Origin: DSVQ01 sp964484765
GTDB taxonomy: Bacteria; Planctomycetota; Planctomycetia; Planctomycetales; Planctomycetaceae
Direction of reading: 5' to 3'
NCBI GenBank assembly: GCA_964484765.1
Contig: CAZAGI010000037.1
Coordinates: 1 to 64,000, forward strand
DNA length: 64,000 nt
A program made the position numbers and the translations under genes. Positions 18,886-28,496 of this stretch are shown here, piece after piece; position 1 is the first letter of the stretch, and every line of letters starts with the position of its first letter. The notes under the pieces are model-generated. The model saw only the letters and a list, made by a program, of their open reading frames with translations. It did not search any database and had not been told where the DNA came from.

Positions 18886-19778
18886 TTCACAGCGAACGTC
18901 ACCGGCAACTTCACCGTGTACTTCACCGGGACGTTATTCCACCGGGCGGGTTCGAAACGCCAGGTACGGACGGCGGTCAACGCGGATTCATCCAACGCGG
19001 GATATCCGGATGTTTTGGCGAGAGTGACCTCTTCGGTCATCCCCTCGGCCGTGATCGTCACGCGGAGAAGCACCGTGCCGCCGATTTGCCGCCGCCGCAG
19101 TTCTTCGGGATAGAGTGGTTCGCGATTGCGGGGCAACCGGGAGGGCAACTGGCTGACGCGCGCTCCCTGCGGAGAATTTGCGGCGATGGCGTCGAAGTCG
19201 TCATTGCCGGGTTCCAGTGGTTGCACGGTGACCGCGGCGGCGGAAGCCACCAGCGATTGCGGACCTATAGCCATCGCGACGCGCTCAGGGACGGTTTCCG
19301 GGATGTCATTCAGAGTGGTCGCCGTTGTTTCGAGCGGTGCTTCTGCGATCGGCGCCATCGGTAACTTGGCACCTGCGGTCGACCGATCCATCCGAGGGAG
19401 TTCTGCATCATCAGCCTGGCTCTGCGGCCTCGAACCACGCGCGGTCCGCGGCACGGCCACTTTGGCGATCGCATTCGGTGACGGAGGCACGGCGTCGAGG
19501 TTTGCGGGTGTCGGCGCTTCGGGTGGTGTTGGGATCACTGGTGCCGGAATCGACACCGTCGCGGCTGACGACGGAGGAACCACGGCGAGTTGTGTATCGA
19601 ATGTCGCGTCAATGTGCCGTGCCCAGCGCGGCTGCGACATCGCCCCGTTCGCGTCCCCGGCACGCACGGCGAACTGAATCGTCATGAACTCGGGGTACGC
19701 CGTGGCGGCATAGGCCAGAGCGCCGAAGACGGCTCCATGCAGTCCCACGCTCACGGCATAAGCCAGCGTTGTGCGCAT
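18879..19778 (-). CDS. TonB-like energy-transducing protein
   Basis: About 299 residues. It has an N-terminal membrane anchor (LAYAVSVGLHGAVFGALAYA), a long proline/alanine-rich periplasmic stretch and a C-terminal TonB domain. The TonB domain is recognised by YPEELRRRQIGGTVLLRVTI and the later SALTAVRTWRFEPA. It would couple the inner-membrane proton gradient to outer-membrane import, with ExbB/ExbD partners not encoded here. I chose the ATG at 19778; a TTG six codons earlier is possible. It ends seven bases before the bioA start, so the two are probably co-transcribed although their functions are unrelated. Confidence 0.82.
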   Translation of the reverse strand: MRTTLAYAVSVGLHGAVFGALAYAATAYPEFMTIQFAVRAGDANGAMSQPRWARHIDATFDTQLAVVPPSSAATVSIPAPVIPTPPEAPTPANLDAVPPSPNAIAKVAVPRTARGSRPQSQADDAELPRMDRSTAGAKLPMAPIAEAPLETTATTLNDIPETVPERVAMAIGPQSLVASAAAVTVQPLEPGNDDFDAIAANSPQGARVSQLPSRLPRNREPLYPEELRRRQIGGTVLLRVTITAEGMTEEVTLAKTSGYPALDESALTAVRTWRFEPARWNNVPVKYTVKLPVTFAVKR

Positions 19779-19953
19779 GGAGAAACGAATCCGCAACGTG
19801 GGGGGAACGAACGGGCAGCCTGATTACTGTAATCGGTTCGGGAACCAAAGGGAATCCGGCTCACGTGCAAGCGGTTCGCCGGTGGGGTATCTTGCGGAAC
19901 TGTCGCCGTGTTCAGGGCGACTGGAGACGCTCTCTTTCCCGGAAAGTTCCCGC

Positions 19954-20262
19954 ATGGCTGGGTTTGGTCACGAGGTGGCGGAAGCGGAAATCGTGGATCC
20001 CGCGACTGCGGCCCGCAACGCCCGTTATGGGCTGGTGCTGTTCGCGCTCTACTTTGCGTTTTATGCCGTCTTTGTGGGGTTGAACGCCTTTCTGCCGAGC
20101 GCGATGTCGGTCAATGTTGGCGGAATCAACCTGGCGATCGTCTATGGCATGGGATTGATTGCCGCGGCGCTGGTGCTCGCGCTCGTGTACTGCTGGTTAT
20201 GCCGGGGACGCGCTGAAGCCGACGCCGCGGGGCGCGAATCCGCCAACGAGGTGGGACGATGA
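19954..20262 (+). CDS. DUF485 membrane protein (YjcH-like)
   Basis: A 102-residue protein with two membrane helices (LVLFALYFAFYAVFVGLNAF and LAIVYGMGLIAAALVLALVY), typical of the DUF485 family. This family almost always precedes the acetate symporter gene, as in E. coli yjcH-actP. Its stop overlaps the symporter start in an ATGA arrangement, so the two are translationally coupled. Its role is unknown, probably accessory to the symporter. The Met at 19954 is followed by a normal cytoplasmic N-terminus; longer in-frame extensions overlap the divergent TonB-like gene. Confidence 0.85.
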   Translation: MAGFGHEVAEAEIVDPATAARNARYGLVLFALYFAFYAVFVGLNAFLPSAMSVNVGGINLAIVYGMGLIAAALVLALVYCWLCRGRAEADAAGRESANEVGR

Positions 20263-22001
20263 TTCCCGACCCATCCTCGCTGGCGATCGTCGTCTTCGTC
20301 GTGTTCGTCGCGATCACGCTGGGCCTCAGTTTCTACTTCGGTGCGAAGGCGAAATCCGCGGCAGGATACTTCGCAGCGGGCGGGCAGATTCACTGGTTCG
20401 TCAACGGCGTGGCGTTTGCCGGGGATTATCTGTCCGCGGCGTCGTTTCTCGGCATTTGCGGGATCATTTCGTTGAATGGCTACGACGGTTTTCTCTACTC
20501 GATCGGCTTCCTCGCCGGTTGGGTGGTCGCGCTGTTCGTGATTGCCGAACCTTTGAAGCGGCTGGGGAAATTCACGTTTGCCGATGCGCTGAACAGCCAG
20601 TTCCAGTCGCGGGGGATCACCTTTGCGGCGGGCACCAGTGCGCTGGTGGTCAGCGTCTTTTATCTCATTCCGCAGATGGTCGGGGCCGGGTCGCTGATTG
20701 TCCCGTTGCTGGGGCTTGAACATTGGCAGGGCGTGGTGATTGTCGGCACCGTGGTGGTGCTCATCGTCTGCACCGCGGGGATGGTCAGCACGACGTATGT
20801 TCAATTCATCAAGGGCGGGTTGCTGGTGCTCTTCAGTGGCGTCCTGACCGTGCTGATTCTCAACCGCGGCTTGAAAGTTGACGAGCGTCCGGAGGTGATG
20901 GAACCGCAGGTGGTCACGACTACATCCACCGGAGCGAAACTCATCAACGGTTTGCCGCAAGGCAAGGGTGCAGGTGAAGCCGATCTGCGACCGGTGGGCC
21001 ATCTCAGCAAACTCCCCGGCGGTGTGAAAGAAACCGGTCCGTTGGGTCCGCTGGAGTATTTATCGACGCTGCAGCAAAGCGAAATCGTGTTGTGGAAGAC
21101 GGAAACCGCCGGCAAAGTGGTGACGTATTCCCCGGTCCCCACGCCGGGCGAAGACGTGCTGCGACCGGGTCGGTTGTACAAGGGGCTGCGCGGGGAATCC
21201 CTCTGGCCGAAGCTCAATTTTGTGTCGTTGATGCTCGCGCTCTTCTGCGGTACGGCGTCGCTGCCTCACGTGCTGATCCGTTACTACACCGTGAAGAATC
21301 AAGCGGCGGCGCGACTCAGCACAGTGGTCGGCATTGCGACGATCGGTGCGTTCTATGTGCTGACATTGTTCATGGGGCTCGGCGCGATGACCAGCGGCAC
21401 GATCAATCTCGCCGACAGCAACATGTCGGCTCCCCTGCTCGCGAAGAATTTCGGCGATCTGCTGTTCGCGATCATTTCGGCGATCGCGTTTACCACCGTG
21501 CTGGGAACCGTAAGTGGACTGATTGTGGCGGCTTCCGGTGCCGTGGTGCATGATCTCGTCGTGGGTGTGTTCGGGGTGCCGCTGAAAGATCATCATAAGG
21601 TTCGTGTCGGCAAGATTGCGGCGGCGATCGTGGGCATCATCGCCATCGCGCTGGGAATCTGGTTCAAGGGGTTCAATGCAGGATTTCTGGTCGGCTGGGC
21701 CTTCAGCGTGGCGGCGTCGGCAAATCTGCCGGCGCTGGTCATGATTCTGTTCTGGCGCGACACCACGAAGCAGGGCGTCACCGCGGCGATTCTCGTCGGC
21801 ATGATCAGTTCGCTCGGCTGGATCCTGGTGAGTGCGGAAACCTTTCAGAATGTGTACGGTTACTCGGCCAAGCAGGCCGAAGAACTGGCGTGGGTCCCGT
21901 TCAGTCAACCAGGTTTGGTGACGATTCCGCTGGGATTTGTCACGCTGATGCTGGTGTCGCTGATGACACGGCGCGCTGCCAAGGCCACTGTGTCAGTCTG
22001 A
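20259..22001 (+). CDS. actP: Cation/acetate symporter (SSS family)
   Basis: A 580-residue sodium:solute symporter with 13-14 predicted membrane helices, most similar in layout to ActP. The start shows FYFGAKAKSAAGYFAAGGQI, and the early helix FAGDYLSAASFLGICG is an SSS hallmark. A hydrophilic insertion of about 100 residues in the middle (around residues 205-310) makes it longer than E. coli ActP (549). The C-terminal part follows the family. It is coupled to the DUF485 gene. It would import acetate or another short monocarboxylate with a cation. The other possibility is a symporter for a different organic acid in the same subfamily. Confidence 0.88.
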   Translation: MIPDPSSLAIVVFVVFVAITLGLSFYFGAKAKSAAGYFAAGGQIHWFVNGVAFAGDYLSAASFLGICGIISLNGYDGFLYSIGFLAGWVVALFVIAEPLKRLGKFTFADALNSQFQSRGITFAAGTSALVVSVFYLIPQMVGAGSLIVPLLGLEHWQGVVIVGTVVVLIVCTAGMVSTTYVQFIKGGLLVLFSGVLTVLILNRGLKVDERPEVMEPQVVTTTSTGAKLINGLPQGKGAGEADLRPVGHLSKLPGGVKETGPLGPLEYLSTLQQSEIVLWKTETAGKVVTYSPVPTPGEDVLRPGRLYKGLRGESLWPKLNFVSLMLALFCGTASLPHVLIRYYTVKNQAAARLSTVVGIATIGAFYVLTLFMGLGAMTSGTINLADSNMSAPLLAKNFGDLLFAIISAIAFTTVLGTVSGLIVAASGAVVHDLVVGVFGVPLKDHHKVRVGKIAAAIVGIIAIALGIWFKGFNAGFLVGWAFSVAASANLPALVMILFWRDTTKQGVTAAILVGMISSLGWILVSAETFQNVYGYSAKQAEELAWVPFSQPGLVTIPLGFVTLMLVSLMTRRAAKATVSV

Positions 22002-22008
22002 CTGAGAT

Positions 22009-22130
22009 TGCAAAATGAAAATTGAAAAGTGCAAATTGCAAAATGCTGAGACAACCATCGCTCATGCTTTTGTTTTCTATGTCAATTTGAGATTTGCATT
22101 TTGCAATGACCAATTTGCAATTCGTGATGG
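22009..22130. repeat. AT-rich inverted repeat downstream of the symporter
   Basis: A strikingly AT-rich stretch in GC-rich DNA with repeated TTGCAAAATG/TTTGCAATT units. ATTGCAAAATGC (22035-22046) is exactly complementary to GCATTTTGCAAT (22096-22107), and flanking bases extend the match imperfectly. It follows the actP stop by a few bases and may act as a transcript 3' hairpin. It has the look of a dispersed intergenic repeat. Confidence 0.65.
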
Positions 22131-22178
22131 TGGGACATCCGAGTGGTATGAGCCCTCTGAAACCGGAGACTTCTAGCG

Positions 22179-22913
22179 ATGCAAGTCCGCATGCTGGGCA
22201 CCGGCGGGTATCATCCCAACGCGCGGAGACACACGGCGTGTGTACTGTTACCCGAACTCGGCCTGGCGTTCGATTGCGGCAGCAGTGCCTTTCGATTGCA
22301 GCAGGAAGTCATCACGCCGCAGCTCGACATCGTGTTGACTCACGCGCATCTCGACCACATCTGCGGACTGACGTACCTGTTGGTGCCGATGATGACGAAG
22401 CAGTGGCAGGTCGTCCGCGTGCATGCCGCTGCTGATGTGCTTGCCGCGGTGAAAACACATCTCTTCTCACAGTCCGTGTTCCCCGTGCTGCCGGCGTTCG
22501 AGTTTCGCGAACTCCCTGTCACGATGTCATTCGCCGGCGCAACGTTGCGACACATTCCGTTGAAACATCCCGGCGGCAGCCTGGGGTTTCGGCTTGATTT
22601 CCCCGACGGAAAATCACTCGCCTACATCACCGACACCACGGCCGATGGTTCGTATACCGACTTCATTCGCGGCGTCGATGTGCTGATCCATGAATGCTAT
22701 TTTCCTGACGCGCAGGCCGAGTGGTGCGAGAAAACCGGACACAGCCACACCTCGCAAGTCGCACAACTCGCGAAAGACGCCGAGGTCGGCCGGTTGTATC
22801 TCACGCATATCGACCCGCAGCGACCGGATGATGACCCGCTGGGACTGGCGACCGCCCAGGCGATTTTTCCAGCAACAGTTCTCGCGGAAGATGGCATGAG
22901 CATCGAGATCTAA
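22179..22913 (+). CDS. MBL-fold metallohydrolase (RNase Z-like)
   Basis: A 244-residue metallo-beta-lactamase-fold protein. The metal site is THAHLDH (HxHxDH), followed by an aspartate in ITDTTADGS and a C-terminal histidine in LTHID. The small size, the single-domain layout and the GHSHTSQVAQLAKDA segment match RNase Z-like MBL hydrolases of unknown substrate. A GGAG Shine-Dalgarno lies ahead of the ATG. It is a cytoplasmic enzyme. Its substrate could be a nucleic acid, a cyclic nucleotide or a small ester. It is followed closely by two membrane-protein genes on the same strand. Confidence 0.85.
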   Translation: MQVRMLGTGGYHPNARRHTACVLLPELGLAFDCGSSAFRLQQEVITPQLDIVLTHAHLDHICGLTYLLVPMMTKQWQVVRVHAAADVLAAVKTHLFSQSVFPVLPAFEFRELPVTMSFAGATLRHIPLKHPGGSLGFRLDFPDGKSLAYITDTTADGSYTDFIRGVDVLIHECYFPDAQAEWCEKTGHSHTSQVAQLAKDAEVGRLYLTHIDPQRPDDDPLGLATAQAIFPATVLAEDGMSIEI

Positions 22914-22926
22914 CGGGTGTCGTCCG

Positions 22927-23784
22927 ATGCCAGCCGCAGTCCCACCGCGCCCCGGAGAACATCGCGCCGACGTGGTCTTGTTTGGTGTGACATTGTTGCT
23001 CGTTGTCGGCGTCGTGCATGGCTGGCGGGGGTTCGGCTGCTATTTCATCCAGGAGCATCATCGCCTGCTGTGGTGGGAGACGGTGCTGATGTGGACTGGC
23101 GACGCCCTCGCGCTCTTCTGGTATCTGCAATTCTGCGGCCGGTGGTTGCTCGGACGGATTGACCTCACCGCGGCTGCGCTGCCGCGCGGTGGTATGCCGC
23201 GATCGGTCTGGTGGGTGCTCGGCAGCTTACTGCTGGGAATGACGGCCGAGTTCGTGCTCGCCCTGAAGATCACTTTCGATGAGTACAACGGCTTTCAGCG
23301 CGCGGTGGCGGGCGTTTGCAACGTCACGAACATCAAGCGTCTGCATCCCAACGCGGACCCGTGGCAGTACCAGTTGACGGGAACGTATCGCGATGCTGCA
23401 GGACTGGTCCATCTGGCGACATACCGTTTGCGTCCGGTCGAGGAGCTGGGCCGACTCCCGCCCGGCGTAGTCCAGGCCATTCAACAGGGCCAACCGTTTC
23501 CCCTGCCAATTGTGATTGATCCGCAGCGACCCGGTCGGCACTGGGTGCGTGAGTTCGGCTGGGATGATCCCAATCGACTGCACTATGTCTCATTTCTGGT
23601 CCTGCTGTTTCAATTGGTGTTCGGGTTTGCCGCGGCGCATCAAGTCTATGAATCGATCCGCGTTCACCGCCGGCGGCCCTGGTGGGCCGAACTGCACAAA
23701 GTTTTTCCGCTCTGTTGCGAAGCGTTCGTGTTCGCGCTCTTTGGGGGGATGGAGTGTTATCTGATGCACCGCATGTGTCCGTGA
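22927..23784 (+). CDS. Membrane protein of unknown function
   Basis: A 285-residue protein with about five predicted membrane helices. Two are near the N-terminus, one around WVLGSLLLGMTAEFVLAL, and the last two near the C-terminus. An extracytoplasmic domain of about 120 residues (YQLTGTYRDAAGLVHLATYR) resembles the DUF3592-type beta-fold in pattern only. It starts 13 bp after the MBL gene and is probably co-transcribed with it. No catalytic residues are apparent. Confidence 0.6.
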   Translation: MPAAVPPRPGEHRADVVLFGVTLLLVVGVVHGWRGFGCYFIQEHHRLLWWETVLMWTGDALALFWYLQFCGRWLLGRIDLTAAALPRGGMPRSVWWVLGSLLLGMTAEFVLALKITFDEYNGFQRAVAGVCNVTNIKRLHPNADPWQYQLTGTYRDAAGLVHLATYRLRPVEELGRLPPGVVQAIQQGQPFPLPIVIDPQRPGRHWVREFGWDDPNRLHYVSFLVLLFQLVFGFAAAHQVYESIRVHRRRPWWAELHKVFPLCCEAFVFALFGGMECYLMHRMCP

Positions 23785-23824
23785 TCCGATCGTCGTTCCG
23801 TTTCGTTCTGGCTGACAGAAGCCC

Positions 23825-24640
23825 ATGATAGTGTCGATCAGTCCCCCGCGGAGTGTCGTGATCTTGACGGAACCGCCGAAAACGTCCATTCCTGAAGCGT
23901 TGTCGCCGTCGGATACAACCGGTTCATCGGCGCTGTATCGAACGCTGTTGCCCGGCCGCATCGTCACAACCGCGGAACAGTTGACGCGGCGGATTGCCGA
24001 ACGGTTCCCGCAATCGAGTCTGGTGGCCGTTTCGCGCGAATTGAAGCAGGTGGCCAATGAAGCCGTTGCCCGCACGAATCAAATCCGGCAACCGCACTAC
24101 CTGATCCGGTGCAGTGTCGCAGTCCTGATTCTCGTGCTCGTGGGCATTCTCACCACCGTCGGGCTGTCCGTGAAATGGCAGACTCGACAGAACGAAGAAT
24201 TGTTCCTGTTCGAGCATTTCATCCAATCGCTGGAAGCAGGGTTGGGAAGCCTCGTCTTTCTTGGTGCCGCGATCGCCTATCTGGTGAGTGTGGAACGCCG
24301 GTGGAAACGGGAGCGGCTGCTTTCGGCGCTGCGGGAACTGCGTGCCTTGGCGCACGTGGTCGACATGCATCAACTCACCAAAGACCCGCAGAGTTTGACA
24401 CAGAGTCGTCCCACGCAATCGTCTCCACAACGGACGATGACCACCTTCGAACTCGGGCGGTATCTCGATTACTGCACCGAAATGCTATCGGTCATCGGCA
24501 AAATTGCGGCAATCTATGTGCAGGAATTCCCCGACGCCGCCGCCGTGGAAGCCGCCGATGAGCTCACGCGGTTGACGAACGATCTCGCGCGCCACATCTG
24601 GCAGAAGATTATGATTCTCGACCGCGCCGTGGAGAAGTGA
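23825..24640 (+). CDS. Membrane protein with two central helices, unknown function
   Basis: A 271-residue protein. The N-terminal region (about 90 residues) is soluble. Two membrane spans follow (VAVLILVLVGILTTVGLSV and LGSLVFLGAAIAYLVSV), then a helical C-terminal region of about 120 residues with coiled-coil character. The topology suggests a small signalling or scaffold protein with both ends cytoplasmic. It starts 40 bp after the previous membrane gene on the same strand. No family was recognised. Confidence 0.6.
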   Translation: MIVSISPPRSVVILTEPPKTSIPEALSPSDTTGSSALYRTLLPGRIVTTAEQLTRRIAERFPQSSLVAVSRELKQVANEAVARTNQIRQPHYLIRCSVAVLILVLVGILTTVGLSVKWQTRQNEELFLFEHFIQSLEAGLGSLVFLGAAIAYLVSVERRWKRERLLSALRELRALAHVVDMHQLTKDPQSLTQSRPTQSSPQRTMTTFELGRYLDYCTEMLSVIGKIAAIYVQEFPDAAAVEAADELTRLTNDLARHIWQKIMILDRAVEK

Positions 24641-24740
24641 GTTCCCCCTCCAAATCGGTCTTCGCGCACTTCACCATCTCGTTTACAACCCCAGCCGGTT
24701 GGATGCTGGAAGATTGCGCATGCGGGCCAGGGAGGGGATA

Positions 24741-25595
24741 ATGCTGGCGAATATTCATGGACGAATCCGCGCATGGGGCGTCTTCTGCATGGTGGTCAGC
24801 GTCGCGCTGACGGGCTGGGCCGCCGCCGAATCAATCTGTCCGGCGCCCCGCGCCACGTGTTCACATCCTGCCGCCGCTCGGCTGTCAGAACAGGCTCCCG
24901 CGTTCTTTCACGCGGCTCAGGTTGACACCCACGCCGTGTCGTCGGAGCCCGAATGTGCCGAACCCCGCGCCACTTGTGTGCAGCCACGGGCGCGTGTCGC
25001 GCAATTGGCCGATCATGGTCTCGGATGGGCGAGCGGCAGCCACTTGAAAGGTTCGGTCGAGTCGCAACTCGCCGCGTGGGCCATGGCGGCGCAAGGTCGT
25101 CCCGAATGGACACCGACGGAGAAAAACTGGCTGGCGCGGCGGCATCAGCCGTGGCTCTCCGCCGTGGCTTTGGAGAATGTGGTGCGACTGGCATCGGCGG
25201 TGAAAGAGGCTGAACTCTCCCGCGATTTTACGTGGACTGTCGACACGACCGACGGCTCGATGACCCGCCTGCACGCGGTTCCCACCGACGAAACGCAGCG
25301 GCTGTTCTGTCCACAAATGCGTGTGGAACTCGATTCGATCACGCACGCCCTGACCGCGATCGACATCGCCGACCGCACCGGCACCTGGCGACCGATCGAT
25401 CTGCCTTGGGCGGTGTTTCCCAAGCCCACGCGCGGGGAACAGGCCATGATCTTGACGGCCGACAATCTCGAATTCGCGTTGACCGGCGTTGTTTCTGCGT
25501 CAGAGATCGTCGCTCTGCCACCCTTGCCGGCATCGGCGGCAGCGACACGTTTCGCCATCGATCGCGCCGAGTTCGACGCTACGACACCTCGGTAA
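24741..25595 (+). CDS. Secreted protein of unknown function
   Basis: A 284-residue protein with a signal peptide (VFCMVVSVALTGWAAA). The mature N-terminus holds two similar cysteine pairs (CPAPRATC and CAEPRATC). The C-terminal half is beta-rich (DFTWTVDTTDGSMTRLHAVP, then a run of alternating strands) and somewhat recalls a LolA-like curved sheet, but I cannot claim membership. The ATG at 24741 has GGGAGGGG immediately upstream, so it is preferred over 24699. It is followed by a stable hairpin. Confidence 0.6.
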   Translation: MLANIHGRIRAWGVFCMVVSVALTGWAAAESICPAPRATCSHPAAARLSEQAPAFFHAAQVDTHAVSSEPECAEPRATCVQPRARVAQLADHGLGWASGSHLKGSVESQLAAWAMAAQGRPEWTPTEKNWLARRHQPWLSAVALENVVRLASAVKEAELSRDFTWTVDTTDGSMTRLHAVPTDETQRLFCPQMRVELDSITHALTAIDIADRTGTWRPIDLPWAVFPKPTRGEQAMILTADNLEFALTGVVSASEIVALPPLPASAAATRFAIDRAEFDATTPR

Positions 25596-25650
25596 CGGGC
25601 TGGCTGATTGCTGACCGGGAATTCCAGACGACAGTGGTTCAGTCTGAAGA

Positions 25651-25670
25651 GTCGGGGCAGGGGCCCCGAC
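25651..25670. terminator. GC-rich hairpin after the secreted-protein gene
   Basis: GTCGGGGC-AGGG-GCCCCGAC forms an eight-base-pair stem with a four-base loop. It is followed within a few bases by a short T-run (ATTTTT). It sits about 55 bp after the preceding stop codon. It may terminate transcription. The same GGTCGGGGCCCC-type word is a frequent intergenic palindrome in planctomycetes, so it could equally be a dispersed repeat. Confidence 0.5.
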
Positions 25671-25787
25671 CTATGATTTTTCAAGCTGGCCCATTACGTG
25701 GCCGACATGCCGGTTGACGGCCTGGCGAATCCCGGTATGCTCAAGATGTCATGTCTTGGGTGTGCACCCGGATGAGGAGCCCTGCCG

Positions 25788-26063
25788 ATGGACGCCATGC
25801 GCCCGGTTCTGTCACTCCAGTATCACCCGGACGTCTTCTTCGCCCTCGGCGTGCAGGGATGTCTGGGGCTAGTGGCCCGGCTGCTGCTCGACGGCGGTGC
25901 GATGGCTCGCGTGATGGGTGTCGCGGTCTTCGGCTTCTGGCTCGCGACGGCACTCCTGCTGATGCGACGGCCGCATTCGCCGACGGGCGGCGACCTCGCC
26001 TGGATCCGTTGGGGATTCTGGCCCATGTTCATCGCCGCCGCCTGGGTTCAGTACGGCTTGTGA
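25788..26063 (+). CDS. Small membrane protein
   Basis: A 91-residue protein with three likely membrane segments (FFALGVQGCLGLVARLLL, VMGVAVFGFWLATALLLM and WGFWPMFIAAAWVQYG). A GAGGAG Shine-Dalgarno lies at good distance from the ATG, which supports it as a real gene. No family was recognised. It precedes the coiled-coil/TPR protein gene by about 50 bp on the same strand. Confidence 0.55.
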   Translation: MDAMRPVLSLQYHPDVFFALGVQGCLGLVARLLLDGGAMARVMGVAVFGFWLATALLLMRRPHSPTGGDLAWIRWGFWPMFIAAAWVQYGL

Positions 26064-26115
26064 CCGGATGTGCCCCAGCCTCAGGCATTCCCGTTCAATT
26101 CCAGGAGAAAACCAC

Positions 26116-26751
26116 ATGGTCGGACGATTCGGAACAATTGCGGCGGTGATCGTTTGTGCGATGCAGGCCTCCATTACGCGGGGGGATGACGCGCAGGAGG
26201 CCCAGATCCGTGAGCTCAAGGAGAAATTCCAGAAACTCGAAGAGCGCGTCAAGCAATTGGAACAGTTGCTGCCAGCGAAACCGGATGACTCCGCAGCGAG
26301 AACTCGCGCCGCGAATTTGCGCCCCAAATTCGACGCGCGCGTCGCCCAGGACCGTCAGACGTATGACGCCGTGGCGCGGCAGGAGATTGAAACGCTCTAC
26401 CAGGTTGCAAACCGGCAATTCAACACTCCGGAAGCCCAGGAGAGCTTGAAGAAACTCGTTGAGAAATATGCGATGGCTAACCGCACCGGCTGTGCGCTGC
26501 TGTATCTGGGACAAATGAGCTCCGGCGACGAGAAGGAAAAGTATCTCACACGGGCCATCAAAGACTTCGGCGACTGCTGGTACGGCGACGGCGTTCAAGT
26601 CGCCAGCTATGCCCGCTTCCACCTCGCCGCCTACTACCAGCAGACCGGTAAAACCGCGGAAGCCACGGCCCTGTTCAACACGATCCGCAAGGACTACCCC
26701 GACGCGATCGACCACAAGGGGGCATTGCTGGTGGACATGATCCCGAAGTGA
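26116..26751 (+). CDS. Secreted coiled-coil/TPR-like protein
   Basis: A 211-residue protein. A signal peptide (FGTIAAVIVCAMQASITRG) is followed by a heptad-type coiled coil (RELKEKFQKLEERVKQLEQL) as in YbgF/CpoB-like proteins. A helical repeat region with TPR spacing comes last (FHLAAYYQQTGKTAEATAL). A CAGGAG Shine-Dalgarno sets the start at 26116 rather than 26068. It is probably periplasmic and oligomeric. CpoB-like coordination of envelope growth is one possibility, but no tol/pal genes are near. Confidence 0.65.
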   Translation: MVGRFGTIAAVIVCAMQASITRGDDAQEAQIRELKEKFQKLEERVKQLEQLLPAKPDDSAARTRAANLRPKFDARVAQDRQTYDAVARQEIETLYQVANRQFNTPEAQESLKKLVEKYAMANRTGCALLYLGQMSSGDEKEKYLTRAIKDFGDCWYGDGVQVASYARFHLAAYYQQTGKTAEATALFNTIRKDYPDAIDHKGALLVDMIPK

Positions 26752-26916
26752 ACGGTCCGGACCGGGCCGGTTCCCCGAGACTGATCTTTCCTCAAAAACG
26801 CCTCTCCACTAGCATCCCGCGTTCGTCGGGTTGCTGGTCTGCCTGGGGGTGCCGTCTGCGTTCGGCACAAAGGCGGGCTAGTGAGTCGACCCGCGTTGCT
26901 TTCCGGGGAGGGGCTC

Positions 26917-28464
26917 ATGATGGGACGCTTGGCACTCGGCCTGGGTGTCGCGCTGTGTGTGCAGGCGCTGTGGTGCGATGCGCTCTATGCCGAGCGGTTT
27001 CGCATTGCGGCCAAACCCAGCAGTGAAAAACGACTCGCGCCGGAACTCGATGTTCTGCGACACTGCAACGGTCGTCTGATGGGATTCTGCAAGCGCGGCA
27101 AGCCGATCATTGATGTTCCCGCAGAACAAGCGAATACACTGCGGTCGATGGCGCTCAGCGTGGATGACAAAGCGCCGGAGGTCGCCGCTCGGCCGATGCG
27201 ACTGCTGGTCAGTTATGACCAGCAGGGCGGGAAGCCCACTGCGGAAACGCTGAAGACTGCGGGACTGAAGACCATCGAAGACTACCAGCGGGGATCGTTC
27301 CTCGTCGTCGAACCGGTGGAATCGGTTTCAGCGCAAACCGTCGACACGCTGATGAACGACAACACCGTTGTTCATGCGGCTCCAGACTACATCATGTCGA
27401 TCCCGCCGAAACAGAATGTCAGTGCGGTTGATGTGCCGCTGAACCCGGAGTTCCCCACAGATCCGTTGGTGAACCGCTTGTGGGGCATGAAGAACATCAA
27501 CGCCAACAAGGTGTGGCGCACGCACCGCGAAGCCCGCAACGTGATCGTCGCGGTGATCGATACCGGCGTGGATTTCAACCACCCCGATTTGAAAAACAAC
27601 ATGTGGACCAAGAACGGGAGCCACGGTTTCGATTTCTTCGACGACGATGACCAGCCGTTCGACGAGCAGGGCCACGGAACGCATTGCGCCGGCACCATTG
27701 CTGCCGAGGGAAACAACAATGTCGGCGTCGTGGGCGTGTGCTGGAAAGCGCAAATTATGGCGATGCGGTTTCTCGGCCCGGATGGTTCCGGTTCGACCGC
27801 CGATGCCGTCAAGTGCATCGACTGGGCCGTTGCCAATGGGGCTCACATCCTGAGCAACAGTTGGGCCGGGCCCGATAACTCGCGCGAGTTAGCGGCGGCC
27901 ATCACTCGTGCCGAACAACGGGGCGTGCTCTTCGTTGCCGCTGCCGGCAATACCGTCAACCGGGGGAACAACAACGACGCGGCCCCGTACTATCCGGCAG
28001 CGTTTCCCAATGCGAACATGATCACCGTGGGGGCCATCGACGTGAACAATGCCGCGGGTACGTTCACGCACTACGGCAAGATTTCCGTCGACATCGGTGC
28101 TCCGGGCGTGGGAATTGTCAGCTCGATGCCGAACAATCAGTATGCGGAACTGGATGGAACGTCGATGGCGGCCCCGCACGTTGCCGGCGCGGCGGCGTTG
28201 ATCTGGGCGAAGGCCTATGCCACGCCCAGCCAGTCTCCGGAACAGATGAAACGCATCCGCGACCTCATTCTGCAAAACGCCCGGCCCGTGCCGGCGCTGC
28301 AGAATCTGTGGGGACACGCCACACCGGCCCGCGTCCCCGGCGGCGTGCTGGATCTCACGTTCCTCATTGAATCCTCCGGCACTCCCACGCAGCCGACACC
28401 GCCTCCCGTCACGCGCAAATTTGTGGAACGCCGGGCGATCGTAGACCCGGCCAAGCTGCGATGA
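26917..28464 (+). CDS. Secreted subtilisin-family (S8) serine protease
   Basis: A 515-residue protein with a signal peptide and an I9-like propeptide (about residues 90-165). The S8 catalytic domain has Asp in VIDTGVDFNHPDL, His in GHGTHCAGTIAAEGNN, the oxyanion Asn in AAAGN, and Ser in DGTSMAAPHVAGAAAL. A short proline/threonine-rich tail ends the protein, with no membrane anchor or sorting domain, so it is likely released or periplasmic. The start at 26917 follows GGGGAGGGG; the GTG at 26881 is less likely. The gene 33 bp downstream encodes another secreted protein and may be co-transcribed. Confidence 0.92.
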   Translation: MMGRLALGLGVALCVQALWCDALYAERFRIAAKPSSEKRLAPELDVLRHCNGRLMGFCKRGKPIIDVPAEQANTLRSMALSVDDKAPEVAARPMRLLVSYDQQGGKPTAETLKTAGLKTIEDYQRGSFLVVEPVESVSAQTVDTLMNDNTVVHAAPDYIMSIPPKQNVSAVDVPLNPEFPTDPLVNRLWGMKNINANKVWRTHREARNVIVAVIDTGVDFNHPDLKNNMWTKNGSHGFDFFDDDDQPFDEQGHGTHCAGTIAAEGNNNVGVVGVCWKAQIMAMRFLGPDGSGSTADAVKCIDWAVANGAHILSNSWAGPDNSRELAAAITRAEQRGVLFVAAAGNTVNRGNNNDAAPYYPAAFPNANMITVGAIDVNNAAGTFTHYGKISVDIGAPGVGIVSSMPNNQYAELDGTSMAAPHVAGAAALIWAKAYATPSQSPEQMKRIRDLILQNARPVPALQNLWGHATPARVPGGVLDLTFLIESSGTPTQPTPPPVTRKFVERRAIVDPAKLR

Positions 28465-28496
28465 CGTAAGCCTTCGATTTCGAATGGAAGTCCGCC